64,000 nt of DNA from Sphingomonadaceae bacterium (GCA_024236195.1 JACKKZ010000005.1:186001-250000), one strand, 5' to 3'; shown: positions 9,168 to 17,925, numbered from the stretch's first letter. Made by a program: numbers and translations. The notes: generated by a model from the letters alone, not told the origin.

Positions 9168-12100
9168 TGCTGCACTCACTTTCCTGCGCATGGCGCGCAG
9201 CGCGCAAAGCGGTTTCGCTGAGCCAGCCTAAAGCGGAACGGCTGGGCATGAAGAAATAGCCGCCGCCCATTACCTGCACATGTTTCCTGAGGCCCTCCAG
9301 CCGCACCGGCCCGGCGGCAGTGGGAATGGTGAAGCCACGCGGCAGCGGAGCTTCCCTGCGTGAGGTGACCGGGTCAGCTCCGATGATCGGGTCTGGCTCC
9401 TTGTCCAGCCCATGGAAGGCCGGGGCGTTGGCCCAGAATTGCTGCACGAATTCAAATTGGCGTTCCAGGTCAGTGCAGAAACAGGCGAAGAGCAGGCCCT
9501 TTTCCTCGCCACTTTCACCCTGCCGCCGATAGGGGCGGCCCCGGCGCAGCAGGCGGTGACGGTTGGAAATATCCTGTTCCTCTGCATCGCCGGGGTTCTT
9601 GCTGTCGCGCGGATTGGTGCGGCGGATATGTGCGCCGAAGGGACAGGCAAGGCCCTGCGGATCATCCTGCGCGTAGGAGAAATCATTCTCCACCTCTGCG
9701 CCTGCGCCTGCGTCACCGTCGCGATAGACGGGATTGCCGATCAATGGCCGCCCGTCGCGCCAGCGGCCCATCAGCTTGGCCTTGACCCATTCCGCGTCCG
9801 GCCTTTGCCCCACCAGCTTGTATAGATCGCGATAGCCGCCTTCATTGAGTCTGCGCGCAGCTTCGCAGGCGTCCTGGTGGAAGCCCTCCACATCCTGTTT
9901 CAACTCGCGCAGCACGAGGAAAGAGCCGTTGCGGCCAAGGTCGCGCGGGGCATCGGCCAGGCTGGTATCCCCGAAATCGGTATAGCGCAGCAGGTTCTGG
10001 TCGATCACCACCGGCAGCGCGCCGGAAATATCGGCGTCAGTGGGCAGTCTGGGGCTTTCCGGCAGATAGCCGGAATCGTTCTTGTAGCCGATGATGAATT
10101 CGCCCGGCTCCACAACATCGCGATCAGGCACACCGCGCGTGCTGCGGGTGGAACCGCGCATGACCGGCTGGGAAATCCCGTCGCGAAAGCCGAAATGCTC
10201 GAAATCGGCGCGCTCGATTTCCGGCCAGGCCGGGGCGCAATCGGTACGGTGGAGCAGCTCCCCGCCATGATTGCCGAGCAAGACGCTGTGCACCATTACC
10301 ATCCGCTCCAGCGCTTCGGGGGTGGAAGCATAGAGCATCATCACGGCTTCGGTCGGATCGTGGCGGTCGGGATCGTCATGCCAGCGCCAGCTTTCAGGTG
10401 CATCTTCGCCAAAATCGCCTAGCACCCGGCTGCGCGCGGCCATGCCGGTGCGGAAAGGGTAGGGCAGGCCATTGAGCACATCCTTGCAATGGCGGTGCGG
10501 CGCATCAAACCGCGCGAGACCTGCTGCCGAGATGGCGAGGAAGGCTGCCTGCCCCATGGCCAGCGCATCGGGGCTATCGCTATCGCCGAGCCCGAGCAGC
10601 GGGCGATCGCCAAAGGCGATGGATAGCGCGTGGGATAGCGCATATTCCGCCTCCTGCCCGTCCTCGCGGGGGACGGTTTCCAGAACTTTTTCTCGCAGCA
10701 GCTCGGCAATGGCGTCCTCGCCGCCTGCGCCCATCGCGCCATCGACCCGCATTGGCCGCCCGCGCACCCAGCACAGCCATTCGCCCAGCGATTGTGGTTG
10801 CTGGGGCAAGCGCAGAGAGAGACAGGTGGAATAGGGCAGGCGCTTCATCCCGCGCAGCACCAGTGCCTGTACTTCGTCGCTTTCCACCAGATTTTCCGTG
10901 CGCGGCATGGAGCTGAAACAGCGCACCCATTCTTCCGCCTCGGTCGCGGTCCGGGCGAGGCCCGCGCCGATGCGGATCTGGCCATTATTGCGGATCTGGT
11001 CAGATGTCAGCTCCGGGAAACGCGCATACCAGAAGGGGGAAACGCGCTGCACAGTGCGGGTAAATTGCTTGAAAGCGTCTGAATCCAGCGCCCCGTCCAG
11101 CGCGAGGAAGCGGGTTTTGGGGAACCCTTCCCAATTGCTCCACGCTGCAGTCTGCCCTTCATGCGCGCGGACGATGAAATCTTCGAGGTAGTTTTCCCAG
11201 CTGCCATCAAAATTGGAGAAAAAGGCAACCGTGCGTGTTCGTGGCAGGCGCCACCAGCGGGCATAGTGGATCGTGCCCATGTTCCAGACGAAACCCGGAC
11301 GTATGCCATAGGTCAGCAGGATGCGGATGCTCCACAGGGCAAGGGCGTGGAGGAAAATCCGGAAATAGCCCGCCTTCAGCTTGCCGACCACGAACACATG
11401 GTTCTGGCGATAGCCGCGAAAATCCTCTCCGGCGGCGATCTGCGTCATATGCGTGTCGTTGGCCTGCGCGGTGCTTGGTATGTCGCGCGTTTCCGCCCGC
11501 CGGAGCATGACAAAATAGGTGCCGAGCACGATTCCGGCGATCACCATGGCGAGCAGGAAGCCGATCACTGGCGCGACGAAAATCCGCGACATCATGCCGC
11601 CACCCAGCGCAAACCACGCCGCCGCAGTGCCCGCAACCCAGAACATCGCAAGCGGCCATGTTACGATCCGGGCATCCTTGCTGGCGAAGAAATGGCTGAA
11701 AATCTCCCCCCATCCGCTCCGTTCGCGAAAGCGGGCGAGGGAGAGGCGCATTGTATCCGTGGCGAGGTGGAACGCGTCCCAGCCTTCGCGCTGTGCCTCT
11801 TCCATCAGCACGCGCTGTGCTGGTGTCGCTTCTGCTTTCAGCGCCGGGTCGCCCCGCAGGATACGCCGCAAATGGCCGAGCGTTAGCGAGGGGTGGCTGC
11901 CGCGCGAGGTCTCGCTGGCGACATAATCGCGCAGTACCCGTCCCGCGAAATCGGCGAAGCGGGTCTCGCGCTCCACGCGTGCGACAGGGAAATCGCCCAA
12001 CCCGTTGAAGTTCAGGCCGGTGGGCCCCCACATCTTGCCATGCAGTTCGACCACATGGCTTTGCATGAAGGGGGCCAGGGCAGCGCCGGCTGGCATCCCG

Positions 12101-13731
12101 GCCAGTTCGAAGATGGGCCGCAGCAAGTCACCCGCCTTGGCTGCGATCTGCTCCAGCGCGGGTTTGATCGGTCCGTCGCAGCTTAGCTCAAAGACAAGGT
12201 CCAGCCCCCGCTCTGATTCCAGCGGGGAGAGCGAAGCAAAATGGAGCAGGCCGGTATCGTCCAGTGCATCGCGGATCGGACCTTTTGCGGGATGGCCTAG
12301 CCTTGCGATATGCTCTTCCAGTTCTTCCTGGCTTGCGCCGGACGTGACCGGGACTAGGACGAGGAACATGCTCTGCTGGCTGGCCAGGCTGGAATAGGTC
12401 AGTTCCATGTGCCGCGGGAAGGGCCCGGCATAGGCCATCTTGCCTGCTTTGCCGGGGGCAGGGCGGAGATTGTCGCGATTGAGCAATTCCATGAACAGTC
12501 CGGCAATCTGCCCCATGGCATGATGCTCACCCAGGCAGCGATGCGGGCCGACACCGAACAGCAGGTTCGGCTCCTTGGGCGATCCATCCTTGTTGGTGCG
12601 ATCAATCCGGAAACGCTTGGGCTCGTCCCATTCGCGCGGGTCACGCAGGGCGGACATGGTGGAGACCAGCAGGGTCGATCCGGCTGGGATAGTGTCGATG
12701 CGCCCGTCAATCGTGATTTCCGCATCATGCGGGCAATAGCGCCACTGGCCGGGGGCGAGGGCGGGGTTGAGGCGGCCTGCCTCCAGCACCACCTTGCGCA
12801 TTGTTTCCCGGTCACCATCCAGCGCCGCCTTGCGCGCCAGCGCCATCGCTTCGGGATGCTTGAACAGCTCCATCAGCATGTTGGCATTGGCCAGCGTATT
12901 GGTCGGCACGAAGCCTACCGCCAGCCCGATCAGCATGGCGCGGATTTCCTTGTCGGTCAGGTCGCTGGCTTGCTGGGCGAGGAGGAAGCGTTCGACGATC
13001 GTCTCGCGCCCGGCGATGTCCTGGCTGCCCTTGTGCAGCACCAGCCGGTGCCGCTCGATCGCATCGTCGATCAGCGCAGCGAGCCGCTGGCTGGCATGGA
13101 CCGCCAGCCGCCGCGTTTCCTCATCGCCAAAGGGATCGCCGAAGAGATAGGCAGACAGCGCCATGGTCCAGTCGCCAAACAGGTTGGGATCGGCGCATTG
13201 CAGCCCGAAATAGCGCAGGCATATTTCCGTGGGGACGCGCTTGATGAGGTCTGCCACCACGTCAATCCGGCCAGGGCTGTTATCCAGCAGGGCCGCGGTG
13301 AAGCGTTCCGCCATCTGCCCGATTCGGTCCTTGTCCTCCGGGCGCAGGACGGAACGCAGGATCGGGTGGAGCCGCTCATGCGGCGCGTCGTCCAGCCCCA
13401 GCAGGAAAGTCGCGCCATCGCCCAGCTCCGCCATTTCCGGGCCAAAGGGGACGCGAAAATCCGCCGGGCGGAGCAGGATTTCGCGCACTTGCTCTGCGCG
13501 TGTGACATGCAGCAATCCGGCAAAAGGCAGGATGGGGCGATGCCGCCGCGAATAGGCATAGATCGGCCCGAAGGCCTTCTGTGTCAGCCGTGCGGCAAGG
13601 CGGCCCATCGCGCTCTCCGGTTCCAGCCGGTCGAGCGAGAAAGTCCAATCTTCCGGGAATTCGACCTCGCCCCTCCGCACCGGGCCAGCGCCGGCTTGTG
13701 CATGCAGATCTGCATATTTCGAAACGGGCAT
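9160..13731 (-). CDS. Cytochrome P450 - transmembrane - DyP-type peroxidase fusion protein
   Basis: One uninterrupted 1523-residue frame. Residues ~1-440 are a cytochrome P450, with ExxR ('EAGR') and haem-Cys motif FGVGPHRCLGE (Cys399). A ~250-residue linker begins with a ferredoxin-like segment ('GLLHFASLSPLE'). Two membrane helices follow near 690-750. A second ferredoxin-like barrel is marked by 'FFSNFDGSWENYLEDFI' (~820-860). The C-terminal DyP peroxidase has the GxxDG motif 'GFRDG' (Asp1184) and proximal His1368 in 'GAHIRRTNPRD'. The I-helix reads 'GFVPTNT', lacking the usual acid-alcohol pair. It is the second gene of the regulator-led operon, 32 bp after the first. It should be a two-haem membrane enzyme; substrates are unknown. 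Confidence 0.88.
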   Translation of the reverse strand: MPVSKYADLHAQAGAGPVRRGEVEFPEDWTFSLDRLEPESAMGRLAARLTQKAFGPIYAYSRRHRPILPFAGLLHVTRAEQVREILLRPADFRVPFGPEMAELGDGATFLLGLDDAPHERLHPILRSVLRPEDKDRIGQMAERFTAALLDNSPGRIDVVADLIKRVPTEICLRYFGLQCADPNLFGDWTMALSAYLFGDPFGDEETRRLAVHASQRLAALIDDAIERHRLVLHKGSQDIAGRETIVERFLLAQQASDLTDKEIRAMLIGLAVGFVPTNTLANANMLMELFKHPEAMALARKAALDGDRETMRKVVLEAGRLNPALAPGQWRYCPHDAEITIDGRIDTIPAGSTLLVSTMSALRDPREWDEPKRFRIDRTNKDGSPKEPNLLFGVGPHRCLGEHHAMGQIAGLFMELLNRDNLRPAPGKAGKMAYAGPFPRHMELTYSSLASQQSMFLVLVPVTSGASQEELEEHIARLGHPAKGPIRDALDDTGLLHFASLSPLESERGLDLVFELSCDGPIKPALEQIAAKAGDLLRPIFELAGMPAGAALAPFMQSHVVELHGKMWGPTGLNFNGLGDFPVARVERETRFADFAGRVLRDYVASETSRGSHPSLTLGHLRRILRGDPALKAEATPAQRVLMEEAQREGWDAFHLATDTMRLSLARFRERSGWGEIFSHFFASKDARIVTWPLAMFWVAGTAAAWFALGGGMMSRIFVAPVIGFLLAMVIAGIVLGTYFVMLRRAETRDIPSTAQANDTHMTQIAAGEDFRGYRQNHVFVVGKLKAGYFRIFLHALALWSIRILLTYGIRPGFVWNMGTIHYARWWRLPRTRTVAFFSNFDGSWENYLEDFIVRAHEGQTAAWSNWEGFPKTRFLALDGALDSDAFKQFTRTVQRVSPFWYARFPELTSDQIRNNGQIRIGAGLARTATEAEEWVRCFSSMPRTENLVESDEVQALVLRGMKRLPYSTCLSLRLPQQPQSLGEWLCWVRGRPMRVDGAMGAGGEDAIAELLREKVLETVPREDGQEAEYALSHALSIAFGDRPLLGLGDSDSPDALAMGQAAFLAISAAGLARFDAPHRHCKDVLNGLPYPFRTGMAARSRVLGDFGEDAPESWRWHDDPDRHDPTEAVMMLYASTPEALERMVMVHSVLLGNHGGELLHRTDCAPAWPEIERADFEHFGFRDGISQPVMRGSTRSTRGVPDRDVVEPGEFIIGYKNDSGYLPESPRLPTDADISGALPVVIDQNLLRYTDFGDTSLADAPRDLGRNGSFLVLRELKQDVEGFHQDACEAARRLNEGGYRDLYKLVGQRPDAEWVKAKLMGRWRDGRPLIGNPVYRDGDAGAGAEVENDFSYAQDDPQGLACPFGAHIRRTNPRDSKNPGDAEEQDISNRHRLLRRGRPYRRQGESGEEKGLLFACFCTDLERQFEFVQQFWANAPAFHGLDKEPDPIIGADPVTSRREAPLPRGFTIPTAAGPVRLEGLRKHVQVMGGGYFFMPSRSALGWLSETALRAARHAQESECSNG

Positions 13732-13763
13732 GGTCAGTCGCTCTCCGGAGTCGGCATTTTTGG

Positions 13764-15434
13764 CTAGTCGGGCATGGCTGCGGCCCGGTTCAATTGCTGT
13801 TTGAGGTAATTGGCATGAGCCGGATCAATGAAGGGCAGCCAGTCGACATGGGCCGCCGAAAAGCGCGGCTGGGCGAGTTCCAGTTCGGCGAGCGCTGCCT
13901 TGGCTGCAGCCCTGTTCCCCAGCTCGCCATGCGCACAAATCAACGCAAGATGGGCAATCCAATAGCCGCTGCGCAGCGCCAGTGCATGATCGGCCAGTTC
14001 AATGGCTTGCGGGAAATCCCCCATGAAAATCCGCGCCATGGCCTGTTCGGCGAGGATGTAAAACAGGTCCGGGTCATTGGGGCTCAGGCTGGCGGCGATT
14101 TCCAGCTCCCTCAGCGCTTCTGCGAATTCACCCTTGAGGTAGAGCGCGCTGCCCAATTGGGCATGAGCCATCATCAGGCTGGGGTTGAGTTCCAGTGCGC
14201 GCCGCAGCAGCGCCTCTGCCCTCAACGGCTGGCGCAGGAATATCTCCGCGATCCCGGCCAGCATGTGTCCGCGCGCATCCTCCGGGTCAGACAGGATTGC
14301 CTTTTGGGCAGACCGCCGCGCCTGCCGGATACGCTCTTCGCTGGCGCGTTCCATCCACAGCTGGCGGACCTGAAGCCAGCATAGCTGGATCATGGCTTCG
14401 GAAGAGGTCGGGTCCTGAGCGAGTGCCTCTTCAAAGCAGGCGCGCGCCTGCGCATTGCTACTTTCTGTCAGCTGGTTGAGGTGCCAGCGCCCGCGCCAGA
14501 CCAGCTCTGCAACGCCCAGCCGGGCCTGTTCCATACGGCTGGCACGCTGCTGTTCATGCGTATCGACAGTGCGGCCCAGGATCGCTGCGAGCACCACCAT
14601 CAGACGGTCCAGCTCGGCAGAGCTATCTGCCGCGCGCCATTCTAGCTGCTCGCTGCGCAGGCTGCGGCCGCTGGTGGTATCGCCCAAGCTGATCCGCAAT
14701 TGATGCGTATCCCCCTCGATCTGCAGCGCTCCTTCCACGACATAGGCCGCGCCCAGTTGTGCGCGCAGGGCGCGCAAGTCGGTTGCGCCACTGGTGAAGG
14801 CAAAGCTGCTGCTGCTGGACAGCACCGGCAGCCAGCGCATCCGCGACAGCCGTTCGATCAGGTCACCGGCAATACCGTCGGCAATGGTGCTGGCTGGCTG
14901 GTTGTCCGGTTCGCACGTGAATTTGAGGACAGCCAGCGCATTTCCTTCCAGCGGGGCTGCACTTGGCGGGGCTGTTGCGACCGAGCTCTCCCGGCCTATT
15001 GCCGTTTCCCCCTGCTGCTGGGCGATCCGCTGGCGTTCTGTGCGCAGCCAGTCTTCGAAATTCTCTTCCCCGGCAATATCAAGCCCTTCCAGCAATTGCC
15101 CGTCGGGCAGAGCGGGGGCGAGGGCATCCACATCGAAGCGCGAGAGGTCGAGCGAAACCGTGTTGCGATCAGCCGCCAGCACAGCGTCGCTGTTGCGGTT
15201 GACCAGTTTCTTCAAATTGGAAATCTCGCGCCGCAGGCTGGCATTGGCCTGTTCCGGCGCCCGGTTGCACCATAGCGCTTCCTGCAGCCACACCCGGCTC
15301 CGCTCACCTCCATTGGTCAGAGCCAGCATGGCCAGCATCGCCTGGCTGCGCTTGCCGCGAATATCAATCCGTTCGCCATCAGGGCCGATCAGGCGAAATG
15401 CGCCGACCAGCCTGAGCGAAAAACTGCGCGCCAT
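13764..15434 (-). CDS. SARP/CadC-like transcriptional regulator with TPR domain
   Basis: 556 residues. Residues ~1-105 form an OmpR/SARP-type winged helix ('LRLVGAFRLIGPDGERIDI', 'SLRREISNLKKLVN'). Residues ~160-270 resemble the TolB-like/FlgO sensor module found in such regulators ('LAVLKF...IADGIAGDLIERLSR...YVVEGALQ'). The rest is tetratricopeptide-like helices ('MAHAQLGSALYLKGEFAEALRELE'). It is cytoplasmic, without a membrane helix. CAGGGG precedes the ATG at suitable spacing. It is the first gene of the operon with the P450-peroxidase fusion and diverges from the sigma-factor pair across 122 bp, so it probably activates one or both transcription units. Confidence 0.78.
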   Translation of the reverse strand: MARSFSLRLVGAFRLIGPDGERIDIRGKRSQAMLAMLALTNGGERSRVWLQEALWCNRAPEQANASLRREISNLKKLVNRNSDAVLAADRNTVSLDLSRFDVDALAPALPDGQLLEGLDIAGEENFEDWLRTERQRIAQQQGETAIGRESSVATAPPSAAPLEGNALAVLKFTCEPDNQPASTIADGIAGDLIERLSRMRWLPVLSSSSSFAFTSGATDLRALRAQLGAAYVVEGALQIEGDTHQLRISLGDTTSGRSLRSEQLEWRAADSSAELDRLMVVLAAILGRTVDTHEQQRASRMEQARLGVAELVWRGRWHLNQLTESSNAQARACFEEALAQDPTSSEAMIQLCWLQVRQLWMERASEERIRQARRSAQKAILSDPEDARGHMLAGIAEIFLRQPLRAEALLRRALELNPSLMMAHAQLGSALYLKGEFAEALRELEIAASLSPNDPDLFYILAEQAMARIFMGDFPQAIELADHALALRSGYWIAHLALICAHGELGNRAAAKAALAELELAQPRFSAAHVDWLPFIDPAHANYLKQQLNRAAAMPD

Positions 15435-15509
15435 TGCGTGCCCCTGAATGTCCCCTGCCGGAATGCCTAACAGTGCGCTTGGTATTTCACAATTTTTTCA
15501 CAAAACGAG

Positions 15510-15531
15510 CCGGGAATTTCGCATTTCCCGG
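15510..15531. promoter_or_regulatory. Inverted repeat in the divergent regulator/sigma promoter region
   Basis: Seven-bp arms ccgggaa / ttcccgg separated by 8 bp, in the 122-bp gap between the SARP-like gene and the methyltransferase-like gene. The right arm ends 25 bp before the start at 15557. It could be an operator or part of an ECF-type promoter; a GGAAT-type element is embedded in the left arm. No experimental support. Confidence 0.4.
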
Positions 15532-15556
15532 ACGGGGACACTCTAGCCCCGGCCTC

Positions 15557-16249
15557 ATGGATAACGCACGAGACCCCCTGGAAATGCTCGACCGGCTGGT
15601 GGACCAGATGGAACGCGGCCGCCCTACTGTCGCGGCACACCAGCTGGTCGGCATGCTGGATGCTGTTGTGGTGGACAGGGATAGCGCAGCCCGCTGGCAA
15701 GCGGCGCTGATGGAGCACCCGATCAGTGAAATCTTGCTCGCTGGCTCGCAAGCGAGCTGTCCCGGCCCGTGCGGAGCATTGCAGGCGACACTGGAAACGC
15801 TCGATTACCATGCCGCGGCGGCGCTGCGCCAGCAACTTGCCCGTGAAGCGATCAGCCATGCAAGGCAGCGCGGGCAGACTATCCTGGTGTTGGGGGAGAC
15901 TGCGCAAGCGGATGAGCCGCCCTTCGATCTTGTTGTCGGCACGGTGGCGCTTGGCTGGGTCGCACCGGCTGCGCTGGCAGACTGGATAGGCGAGCAGGCG
16001 CGCCAGCTCGCGCCGGGCGGGCAATTGCTCGTCAGCACATTCCTGCCCAGCCATATCGGGCGCGGTTGGCGGCGGCTGCAGGCCGGGGCTGAGCCCTATT
16101 CCCATGATGAAGACTCCATTCGTGCAGCCGCCGTGATGCACGGGCTGGTGCTGCGCCATTTCCGCGATGCGGCCAATTGCATCGCCTGGTGCCAGGTCAT
16201 CCGGCCTGCACCCGGCGACAATCAAGGGGGACCGAGCCATGACCAATGA
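15557..16249 (+). CDS. Methyltransferase-like protein of unknown target
   Basis: 230 residues from the start at 15557 (MDNARDPLEMLDRLVDQMER). A longer in-frame start at 15434 would cross the promoter palindrome and is unlikely. The C-terminal half has the 'FDLVVGTVALGWV...QLAPGGQLLVSTF' pattern of motifs IV-V of class I SAM methyltransferases. I cannot find a convincing glycine-rich SAM motif I, so the fold may be degenerate or non-catalytic. Its stop overlaps the sigma-factor start by 11 bp, implying translational coupling. It may modulate the sigma factor or modify a small molecule; no firm function. Confidence 0.55.
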   Translation: MDNARDPLEMLDRLVDQMERGRPTVAAHQLVGMLDAVVVDRDSAARWQAALMEHPISEILLAGSQASCPGPCGALQATLETLDYHAAAALRQQLAREAISHARQRGQTILVLGETAQADEPPFDLVVGTVALGWVAPAALADWIGEQARQLAPGGQLLVSTFLPSHIGRGWRRLQAGAEPYSHDEDSIRAAAVMHGLVLRHFRDAANCIAWCQVIRPAPGDNQGGPSHDQ

Positions 16250-16796
16250 AGCCTTGCTGGCTGCAATTGCCGCCGGAAACAGGCAGGCATTCGACCAGCT
16301 TTATCGGCAGATGTATCCGGCATTGGTGGCGCAATGCCTTGCCATATTGGGGCAGGATTTGCCGCTGGCAGAGGATGCAGTGGATGAAGCCTTTGTCGAT
16401 ATCTGGCGCCGGGCGAACACGTTTGACGGGCGCGGATCAGCCAGTGGCTGGATCCGCCGGATTGCGCGCAACAAGGCCATTGACCTCCTCCGCAAGCTGC
16501 CCGCTGGAGAAGCTTTGAGCGATCCCGGCGAGCTCGTTTCTTGGCGTGATGAAAGTCCGGGGCCGGAGGATGCTGCACTGTGTGCCGATCAGGATCGGCA
16601 TGTATTGGCGCTGCTTGATTGCCTGAGCGCAGACCATCGCGAAGTGGTTGTGCTGCATTATTATTCGAACATGCGGCTGGGCGAGATTGCTGAAGCGACC
16701 GGCACGGCGGAAGGGACAGTTAAATCCCGCCTGTTCCATGCGCGCAAGCTGCTCAGGGAACGGCTCGAACGCCGCGGGATTGGCGTGGCAGGCTGA
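16239..16796 (+). CDS. ECF-family RNA polymerase sigma factor
   Basis: 185 residues from the start at 16239 (MTNEALLAAIAAGNRQAFDQ), chosen over an in-frame ATG at 16167 because GGGGG lies 8 nt upstream and the shorter form matches family length. Region 2 is seen in 'FDQLYRQMYPALVAQCL...AEDAVDEAFVDIWRRA' and 'GWIRRIARNKAIDLLRK'. Region 4 is 'LSADHREVVVLHYYSNMRLGEIAEATGTAEGTVKSRLFHARKLL', shown here only by its ends: LSADHREVV to SRLFHARKLL. It is translationally coupled to the methyltransferase-like gene. The candidate anti-sigma is encoded about 7 kb away in the divergent operon. Likely directs the locus and itself. Confidence 0.88.
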   Translation: MTNEALLAAIAAGNRQAFDQLYRQMYPALVAQCLAILGQDLPLAEDAVDEAFVDIWRRANTFDGRGSASGWIRRIARNKAIDLLRKLPAGEALSDPGELVSWRDESPGPEDAALCADQDRHVLALLDCLSADHREVVVLHYYSNMRLGEIAEATGTAEGTVKSRLFHARKLLRERLERRGIGVAG

Positions 16797-16826
16797 ACCG
16801 CGAGGCTTTGCGCGATGTGGAGCAGG

Positions 16827-17903
16827 TCAACCCAACGCGACAATGCTCGCGAGGATCAGGCGGACAAGGTCAGCCTGCCCACGCGTCCCGGTCTTGGCGT
16901 AGATCCGTTTTGAATAGAGCCGCGCGGTCTCCACCGTAATGCGCAGCTGCGGCGCGGCTTCGGCGATCTTCACCCCGCGGCTGATCATCAGTGCCAGCTG
17001 GGCCTCACGTTCGGTCAGGCCGAACAGGTCGGAAAGCTGGCTGGCGCGTTCGCTGCTGTCGGGCTGCTCACCATGGACATAGGCAACGATCACCGGCCCG
17101 CCTGCACGTTCACGCATCGCCCCGCGTGCAGTGGTGAGCAGCATGTCGAGCCAGGGCTCGTCACAGAGGTGGATTGCGCGCGAGCCTTCCTCGCCCTTGA
17201 GGACGCTTTCAAGGAAGCGCCGGAGCCCGCCCTGTGCTTCGCGCAAACTGGGGAGCAGTTTGCCGGCGGGGCTGCGCTGCAAGGCCTTGCCATCCTGTAG
17301 CAGGGCCTCTGCTTCATCGCTGAGGTCGATGATCCGTCCGGCAGGATCAAGCATTGCCCAGCCGAAATTGAGCCGCCGGATCGCTTCCCCGCTGATCCCG
17401 GCGCGCAGCCGCTCGCGTTCCAGCGCGCCCCAAGTGCGCAGGGCGATTTCCAGATGGTCGGAGAGATTGCTGAGAAGCGTTGCATCGGAAGCGCTGAAAT
17501 CGCGCCCATTGCGCTGGATCATGATCCACAGCGCACCGCCAGACGGTTCCTCCACTCGCATTATGCGCAGATGGTCGGGAGTATGGTGGGTGAGCAAGTC
17601 GGGGAAGGGGGGCAGAGCGAGCGGGTTGTCAGGCCCTTCCAGCTCGCTGCCTGAATAGACCCTTCCGCTCCGCAGCACAGGGGAAGGGTGGGGTGTTTCG
17701 GCAGTGATCGCCAGCGGCTGTGCGCTGCGTTCCAACAGCGTCAGGCGTGGCAGGTCGCGTCCCGCGCGGAGCAGGATTGCTGCATGATCGGCCCCGGTGC
17801 GGCGGCATAGAGCATCAAGGAAATCCCCCCACAGGCCAGAGCCCAGTGTGCCCCGGTGGAGCATTGCGACAAGGTCGCCAGCTTCGAGCAGCGTTACGGC
17901 CAT
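16827..17903 (-). CDS. LuxR-family transcriptional regulator
   Basis: 358 residues. The C-terminus is a LuxR/FixJ-type HTH: 'FGLTEREAQLALMISRG' followed by 'ITVETARLYSKRIYAKTG'. The N-terminal ~280 residues look like a GAF/PAS-type sensor module ('SASDATLLSNLSDHLEIAL', then 'GWAMLDPAGRIIDLSDEAEALL'). It converges with the sigma-factor gene (30 bp apart) and diverges from cysD with 85 bp between starts, so it might control sulfate activation; no direct evidence. There is no recognisable autoinducer-binding motif, so the signal is unknown. Confidence 0.75.
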   Translation of the reverse strand: MAVTLLEAGDLVAMLHRGTLGSGLWGDFLDALCRRTGADHAAILLRAGRDLPRLTLLERSAQPLAITAETPHPSPVLRSGRVYSGSELEGPDNPLALPPFPDLLTHHTPDHLRIMRVEEPSGGALWIMIQRNGRDFSASDATLLSNLSDHLEIALRTWGALERERLRAGISGEAIRRLNFGWAMLDPAGRIIDLSDEAEALLQDGKALQRSPAGKLLPSLREAQGGLRRFLESVLKGEEGSRAIHLCDEPWLDMLLTTARGAMRERAGGPVIVAYVHGEQPDSSERASQLSDLFGLTEREAQLALMISRGVKIAEAAPQLRITVETARLYSKRIYAKTGTRGQADLVRLILASIVALG

Positions 17904-17913
17904 CTCGGGTATA

Positions 17914-17925
17914 TCCCATTTGGGA
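17914..17925. promoter_or_regulatory. 12-bp palindrome upstream of the LuxR-type gene and cysD
   Basis: TCCCATTTGGGA is a perfect palindrome 11 bp upstream of the LuxR-type start and about 64 bp upstream of the cysD start. LuxR-family proteins bind dyads of this size, so it may be an autoregulatory operator. Position and symmetry are the only evidence. Confidence 0.3.

Noticed and set aside
9160..13731. Suspicion that the P450-DyP fusion is an assembly or frameshift artefact
   Set aside because: The frame is continuous through 1523 codons, the linker has coherent domain-like sequence and membrane helices, and no internal ribosome site or second gene start is evident before the DyP part. Kept as real, with resequencing named as a check.
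12409..13767. 452-codon plus-strand open frame opposite the P450 domain
   Set aside because: Shadow of a strongly motif-supported gene; no protein family is visible.
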